Positions 59,351 to 64,000 of a DNA stretch of 64,000 bases are shown here, piece after piece (within the stretch, counting starts at the first letter, position 1; each line of letters opens with the position of its first letter). Source of the stretch: Azolla caroliniana (taxonomy: Eukaryota > Polypodiophyta); contig JBHGNT010000004.1 of the NCBI GenBank assembly GCA_043228905.1, positions 22,816,001-22,880,000 of the forward strand, in the 5' to 3' direction. A program made the position numbers and the translations under genes. A model generated the notes under the pieces. The model saw only the letters and a program-made list of their open reading frames with translations. It had not been told where the DNA came from and did no database searches.

Positions 59351-59351
59351 A

Positions 59352-59815
59352 TAACATGGTATGACTTCAAAAGGATTTGAACGCATGACCTTGTGTCACA
59401 TGGGTTAAAGCCTTACCATTAAGCTATACATTGTAATATGAAAAATATTATTTTCGTTTATTATTTCACTTAGGAAATCATGTATATTCTAGATTTCTCT
59501 GGAACATTCTAGAAATGTCAAGAGTATTACTAAGCCACATTTCTAGAGTATTCCTAAGCCACTATAAAAAGAGGCACATAGCATTATTGAGAACCAAATC
59601 GATTCAACGCTAGTCTTAAGCCTCCTAGCTATTCCTGTATATTCTCTTCATATAATATACATATTTTATTATCATCTCTCTCTTTTTATTATCATAATTA
59701 CCTTACCCTAGTGTTAAGTTGTTAACACGACATGCACTGTGCTGTGGGTTCGAAACCGAACTTCCTGACCACTCTATTATATATTTCTTATATATCTCTT
59801 AATTCACTAAATGCC
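59352..59815 (+). mobile_element. LTR-like block with heat-shock elements, copy 3
   Basis: A reverse-strand tRNA-like stretch (B box at 59373-59383, A box TAGCTTAATGG at 59426-59416) precedes heat-shock elements at 59502-59514 (three perfect units) and 59541-59553 (TTC-nn-GAG-nn-TTC). TATAAAAA follows at 59563-59570, then a leader with a CT tract near 59680. Part order matches the blocks at 45.7 and 53.2 kb. It interrupts the hAT relic. Exact ends are not defined. Confidence 0.5.
59502..59553 (+). promoter_or_regulatory. Heat-shock elements, copy 3
   Basis: GAA 59502-59504, TTC 59507-59509, GAA 59512-59514; then TTC 59541-59543, GAG 59546-59548, TTC 59551-59553. The second set ends 9 bp before the TATA box at 59563. 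Confidence 0.65.
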
Positions 59816-59820
59816 ACTGT

Positions 59821-59880
59821 GGAATGTAGGGGTTGAACCCATGACCACCTGGTCTCCATTGGGCCAACTGAGCTACATCC
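59821..59880 (-). other. tRNA-like sequence, shorter copy
   Basis: The minus strand shows A box TAGCTCAGTTGG and B box GGTTCAACCCC within a 60-nt unit clearly related to 45683-45751, missing about 9 nt in the D-loop side. It lies immediately after the C-terminal codons and purine tract of the minus-strand copia-A. A cloverleaf does not form. Confidence 0.55.
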
Positions 59881-59999
59881 ATCCAGTTCTTGCTTGTACT
59901 CCCCCTCAAGCTTGACAAGTCAGGGATCGTCAATCCAAGGTCTGACATGAATTGCTGAAGCTTGTTAGCTCCTAGGGCCTTGGTGAAGATGTCAGATGT

Positions 60000-60400
60000 T
60001 TAAAGATTCATGTTGATGCGTAGAAGATCGACAACTCTGGCCAGAACGCACTCTTGAATGAAGTGATAGTGCACTTTGATATGCTTTGTGCGTGCGTGGA
60101 ACACTGGGTTCCGAGCCAAATAAATACTACTCATGTTGTCGCAGTAGAGGGGAGTTGGATCCTTGATGGGAACACCTAGATCCTTCAAAATGCTCTTGAC
60201 CCATATGTGTTACGGGCATGACCATATAATATCATGTGGTGAGAATTTACCGTAGTATTCTATACACGTAGATATTATATGGTCATGCTCGTAACAATAC
60301 GACTTCACATGCAGCTACGACTGCACCCTTATATTCGGCCTCCGTACTTGAAAGAGCGACGATCGGCTTCTTCTTGCTACTCTAAGAAATCGCAATCAAG
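60000..60400 (-). pseudogene. Copia-A RNase H, interrupted
   Basis: The minus strand reads KKKPIVALSSTEAEYKGAVV then AACEV, is broken by the 91-bp insertion, and resumes WVKSILKDLGVPIKDPTPL, YCDNMSSIYLARNP and FHARTKHIKVHYHF. These hold the Glu and Asp residues of the RNase H active site. An earlier piece with DWAGYKADRRS lies at about 61120-61200, beyond the 703-bp insertion. Confidence 0.88.
60206..60296. mobile_element. 91-bp inverted-repeat insertion
   Basis: Inverted arms of about 26 bp (TGTTACG...ATAATATC at the left, GATATTAT...CGTAACA at the right, one mismatch) enclose a 37-bp loop. The trinucleotide ATA flanks it at 60203-60205 and 60297-60299. The copia-A RNase H sequence is collinear across it, so it is a clean insertion. 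Confidence 0.88.
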
Positions 60401-60407
60401 TTCACTA

Positions 60408-61110
60408 TGACTCAAGCAAAGCACAAGGTTAAGGGATACAACATTGTCTACAAGGTTCCCAAAGAGGTACATGAACACATATTGGGGGAGGTTTCCCTCT
60501 TTAATGCTTAGAATGGCAAGCACTCTTCATATGTAACCTTCACATGTATTCAAACTCTGACTTACAAATGAAAGGAAATATGTCATCTTGGGTTTTCATA
60601 TTTATCTTTTTTAATTATTATATGTCTGCAATGACAAATCTAACAATATCCCTCTTTGGTTTAGATATGTATGTTTCTTTTACATAAAGTGTCTAGTGCT
60701 TGGTAAAAAATCTCTTTAGTTAGACTCAAACTGCATTAAGTGTTTACTAACCTAGAGATATCCAAGTTAGGAGTGCTCATTCCAAGTTTTACTCATCTTC
60801 TCACTGTCACACACATGTTAAAAGTAAGGAATACTCATCATTCATAGCACATTCTTTCCTTCATTATATCCACTTTGCTTTGTCTGGTGTGTGGTACACT
60901 CATGAGGGAGGAGATTGAACATGTTAAATGCTAGTACTAATACAAAAAGGTTTGTTCAAGTATACATACTATGTTATGCCTATAACTCTTTAGGAGTTCA
61001 TATGTATCAAAGTTAGTACAATGCATATCAAGTTAGTACTAAAACTGTGTTAAGTGTTTGCTAACCTAGACATATCTAAGATAGGAGTGTTTATTCCACT
61101 CATCACTCAT
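60408..61110. mobile_element. 703-bp insertion of unknown type in copia-A
   Basis: Copia-A RNase H sequence breaks off at 60405-60407 (CTA) and resumes at 61111-61113 (CTA), which reads as a 3-bp target duplication. The insert has no long open frame. It carries a roughly 70-bp direct repeat at 60728-60799 and 61042-61112. I see no clear terminal inverted repeat or poly(A), so its class is unknown. Confidence 0.65.
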
Positions 61111-61346
61111 CTACGCTGCCAAGGGAGAAGACAAAACCAGGGATTGATCGTCGATCAGCTTTGTAGCCAGCCCAGTCTGCATTCCATGTACCCTTCGAGT
61201 CGAATTGGTGGTGCCGATTTGTAGAGAATGCCATAATCCATTGTGCCGCTCACGTATCATAATACTCACTTAGCGCAATCGAAATGGATATCTCGCGGAG
61301 TTTGCATGAATTGGCTAAGGAGTCCCATTGGATAACTAAGGTTGGG

Positions 61347-62299
61347 TCAAGTGATCGTGAGATAGATGAGGCTCCCGATCAGTTGATGACATTGAGTCGG
61401 CTCACACTCGTCTGTGCCGGAATCAACATATATTTTGAGGTTTTGATCGAGAGGGGTTGCCACAGATTTGCACTCAGCCATCTTGAACTTGTATAACAAG
61501 TTGAGGATGTAGTGCCATTGAGAGATCATAATGCTAGTCGGAATACGAATTACTTTGATTCCAAGGAAGTAATGGAGTTCCTTCATGTCCGTCATCTCGA
61601 ATTTGCCGAAGTGGAGGGATTTAACCTTGTTGATGTCAACTAGACTTTCACCTCCAATGACCAGATCATCTACTATAGGATGATGGCAATCGAGCTTCTA
61701 GAGTCGTTTCGTATGGAGAGGGAGTTGTCCGATTTCGACATTCGAAAGCCGATTTGATGAAGATATTGCGTAATCTTCGAATGCCAAGCATGCAGTGCTC
61801 GCTTGAGGCCGTAGAGAGGTTTCTTGAGTTGGAAGAAGGCTTTCGGATAAATGCTGGATTTGAAACTGGGTGGTTGTACCATGTACACCTCTTCTAATTT
61901 GCCTTGAAGAAAGGCGTTCTTGACATCCATTTTGTGGTGGTGCCGCCCTTTCGTCGCTGCGAGTGCGATCATGGTCCGCACAGTCGTCATCGTTGCCATC
62001 GGGGCAAATGTCTCTTCGTAGTTGACTCCATGCGTTTGTGCGTATCCTTTTGCTATGAGTCGAGCTTTGTAGCAATTTACGGAGCTGTCGGCGTTATACT
62101 TCACCTTGTACATCCATCTGCAGTCGATCTCCTTCTTGTGCGGTGACTGGGGGACAAGATCCCATGTCTTGTTTTTGGAGAGTGCTTGCATCTCCTCATT
62201 GATTGCTTCAACCCATCTAGGGTCCTTCGTAGCTTTGGAAAAGGTTTCCGGCTCCCGTACTGTTGCTACCTTCATCATAAAGGTGTAATGGTACACCAT
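61347..62299 (-). pseudogene. Copia-A reverse transcriptase, frameshifted
   Basis: Motifs run from FSKATKDPRWVEAINEEMQ and KTWDLVPQSPHKKEIDCRWM through VNYEETFAPMATMTTVRTM and KMDVKNAFLQGKLEEVYM (catalytic Asp) to LKKPLYGLKRALHAWHSKI. After a frameshift near 61640 the frame continues with MKELHYFLGIKVIR and a GSLIYLT stretch. The YVDD catalytic segment falls in the frameshifted junction (about 61600-61680). Confidence 0.88.
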
Positions 62300-62476
62300 A
62301 TACTCATCGTAGCTGAATCGGCTTAGGGGGTTCTTTTCATGGGTGGATTGGAGGAGCTTCTCGTTTGCGGATACTAAGGCTTTCTTCGCTCTATTTGTTC
62401 GGATTTCAAGGCCTTCGAACTCACTATCTAGGTGACGGGAACTCCTAGCTCCTTATGCGCAACGCTCGGCCACAAC

Positions 62477-63113
62477 TGAGATTCTTTTCATACACAGAAA
62501 AATAGGTAATGAAACGCGACACAAAGAGGAGAAATGGTACACAGGAGGTTTACGTGGAAAACCCCAAACTAGGGGAAAAACCACGGCAGCCCACAGGTTG
62601 CAAACTGTCACTATGTAGAAATATACAACAGTGAGTTCATTGAGGCAACGACCTCGTGCTCTCTCTTCTTCGCCACAGGCGGCGGTTACAACAGAGGCCA
62701 CGACCTCGTCTCTCTCACTCTCTCTATACAGTTACGCGCTCTCACTTCTTCTTGTACCAACAAGGAAGAATAACAACTACATAATATTAGTTTGCCCTAA
62801 GTCATATTTATACTAATATGACTTTTCGGCTATTTACAAATATAGCCACAATGGGCTCTCAGAAAACATATTTATGAATATGTCTCTTCCTCCGGTTCAT
62901 ACCAGGCCTGCACCATCCGGCTCTCCGTAGCCGGGTACTCCTCATCCGGTTCATACCGGGTCTGTATCATCCGGCTCTCCGTAGCCGGGTACTCCTCATC
63001 CGGTTCATACCGGGTCTGTATCATCCGGCTCTCCGTAGCCGGGTACTCCTCATACCGTTTGTTCGTCGGCACTGTTCTTCTCCCTTCCCATCCGGAGGGA
63101 CCTGTCTCCCTAC
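62477..63113 (-). mobile_element. 3' LTR of copia-B
   Basis: On the minus strand the LTR runs from TGTAGGGAG, just after the purine-rich tract at 63125-63115, to ...GAATCTCA at 62477, giving TG...CA ends and 637 bp. It contains three 54-bp tandem repeats and a leader with CT-rich and GTGGAAAACCCC/GGGGAAAAACCACG hairpin sequence, typical of plant copia LTRs. It is inserted in copia-A. The other LTR lies outside the window. Confidence 0.75.
62892..63053. repeat. 54-bp tandem repeat, three copies, in copia-B LTR
   Basis: CCGGTTCATACC begins units at 62892, 62946 and 63000. Copies 2 and 3 are almost identical, while copy 1 has a few changes. The unit is a multiple of three, so a minus-strand frame reads an 18-residue repeat (EEYPATESRMIQTRYEPD) that is probably not a protein. 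Confidence 0.95.
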
Positions 63114-63124
63114 AAACTCCCCCT

Positions 63125-64000
63125 TCACTCCGGCATGGGGTGTTTTACCAGTCCGATCCGCTTTCGGCATGCGTCGAGCTTGTCGGGTGTCAGCACTTTG
63201 GTCAGCATATCTGACCCGTTCTCGGCCGTGTGAATCTTCGTCAGTGCGAACTCCTGGTCATCTACTCTTTCCCGGATCCAGTGATACCTCCGCTGGATAT
63301 GCTTCGTCCGGGAATGGTAGGCCGCATTCTTAGCAAGGTGGATGGCACTTTGACTGTCGCAATAGAGTCGGTATTCCTCTTGCCGTATACCGAGCTCATC
63401 GATGAAGTCCTTCATCCATAAGATTTCCTTGCCGGCGTCCACAGTTGCCATGTACTCCGCCTCCGTGGTTGACAATGCAACCGTCTTCTGCAGCCTCGAC
63501 TGCCATGAAACAGCTCCCCCTGCATATGTCATTACATACCCGGATGTAGACCGACTGGTTTCCACATCAGCCGACATGTCCGAATCGGTGAAACCGTCCA
63601 GTTGAGGTTTTCCGGAGCCGAATCGGAGACACATATTTGAAGTGCCCTTCAAGTACCGGAGTATCCATTTGACTGCGTTCCAGTGCTCCTTGCCGGGATT
63701 ACTCATGAACCGGCTCACCACTCCGACTGCGTATCCTATATCCAGTCGGGTACACACCATAGCGTACATCAAGCTCCCGACGGCAGAGGCATATGGAATC
63801 TTCATCATATTCGCCTTCTCTGCTTTCGTCTTCGGGCTTTGCTTGCCGGATAGCCTGCAGTTTGCCGGAAGTGTCGATCCGACTGGTTTTGCATCTGACA
63901 TGTTGAACCGGTGAAGCACCTTTGTCACGTACTTCTCCTGTGACAACCATAATTGCTTTGCTTTCCGGTTACGGATGATGTGCATCCCCAACATTTGTCT
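63125..64000 (-). CDS. Copia-B polyprotein C-terminus (RT end and RNase H), cut by the window
   Basis: An intact 3' portion of a copia pol frame is open to the window edge. It starts in the RT C-terminal region (MLGMHIIRNRKAKQLWLSQE, YVTKVLHRFNM), then AVGSLMYAMVCTRLDIGYAV. RNase H follows: GFTDSDMSADVETSRSTSGY, TTEAEYMATVDAGKEILWM, YCDSQSAIHLAKNAAYHSRT and KIHTAENGSDMLTKVLTPDK. It ends at HPMPE and a stop 10 bp before the polypurine tract. Motif style suggests the Tork/Tnt1 side of copia. No stop or frameshift is seen here, so this is the youngest-looking element in the window. Confidence 0.92.
   Translation of the reverse strand, partial: RQMLGMHIIRNRKAKQLWLSQEKYVTKVLHRFNMSDAKPVGSTLPANCRLSGKQSPKTKAEKANMMKIPYASAVGSLMYAMVCTRLDIGYAVGVVSRFMSNPGKEHWNAVKWILRYLKGTSNMCLRFGSGKPQLDGFTDSDMSADVETSRSTSGYVMTYAGGAVSWQSRLQKTVALSTTEAEYMATVDAGKEILWMKDFIDELGIRQEEYRLYCDSQSAIHLAKNAAYHSRTKHIQRRYHWIRERVDDQEFALTKIHTAENGSDMLTKVLTPDKLDACRKRIGLVKHPMPE

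Larger units (their letters stand above)
59884..62476 (-). mobile_element. Ty1/copia relic (copia-A), minus strand, nested
   Basis: The minus strand holds reverse transcriptase and RNase H of a copia polyprotein, ending in a frame that reads DIFTKALGANKLQQF, then SSLRGSTSKN over a purine-rich tract (polypurine tract, plus strand about 59900-59910). It is interrupted by a 91-bp hairpin insertion (60206-60296), a 703-bp insertion (60408-61110) and, at its upstream end, the LTR of copia-B (from 62477). Gag, protease and integrase are not in the window. Confidence 0.85.

Noticed and set aside
62872-63072. 66-residue frame made of 18-residue repeats
   Set aside because: Lies in an LTR minisatellite whose unit length is a multiple of three; coding is not needed to explain it.

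Overview
The window is plant nuclear DNA. Three protein-coding genes with canonical GT-AG introns encode plant-type proteins: a TAF1A-like RNA polymerase I factor, a STICHEL-like protein and a KRP/ICK CDK inhibitor. The rest is AT-rich intergenic sequence, microsatellites and decayed transposons (Ty1/copia, Ty3/gypsy, L1-type and RTE-like LINEs, hAT). A flowering plant is most likely. I cannot name the species.

Layout. 1-6.2 kb: an LTR-like remnant, then an RTE-like LINE split by a decayed copia element. 6.47-10.61 kb: a nearly complete but broken L1-type LINE on the minus strand, ending about 60 bp before the TAF1A start codon. 10.68-18.69 kb: the TAF1A-like gene (plus strand, nine exons, 656 aa as I splice it). 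18.7-26.7 kb: AT-rich spacer with a 7-bp repeat and a 54-bp tandem repeat. 26.77-31.31 kb: the STICHEL-like gene (plus, four exons, 987 aa). 32.46-34.12 kb: the KRP-type CDK inhibitor gene (minus, four exons, about 343 aa), convergent with STICHEL. 35.3-45.6 kb: spacer with an ATAC-rich satellite and a 568-bp non-autonomous hAT element. 45.7-53.5 kb: LTR-like promoter blocks, LINE fragments and a gypsy gag relic. 53.5-64 kb: dense nested transposons, comprising a GC-rich repeat block, a hAT transposase relic, a minus-strand copia holding at least three further insertions, and the 3' end of a second copia at the window edge.

The three genes form no operon-like unit. STICHEL (branching) and KRP (CDK inhibition, endoreduplication) both act on trichome and cell-size control in Arabidopsis, so their adjacency is worth noting but may be chance. 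The most interesting non-genic signal is a recurring block at 45.7, 53.2 and 59.4 kb: a reverse-strand tRNA-like sequence, then an array of heat-shock elements, then a TATA box. It looks like a decayed heat-responsive LTR family. A second is the pairing of a hAT transposase relic (56.8-59.35 kb) with a short hAT element of related ends (41.56-42.13 kb).
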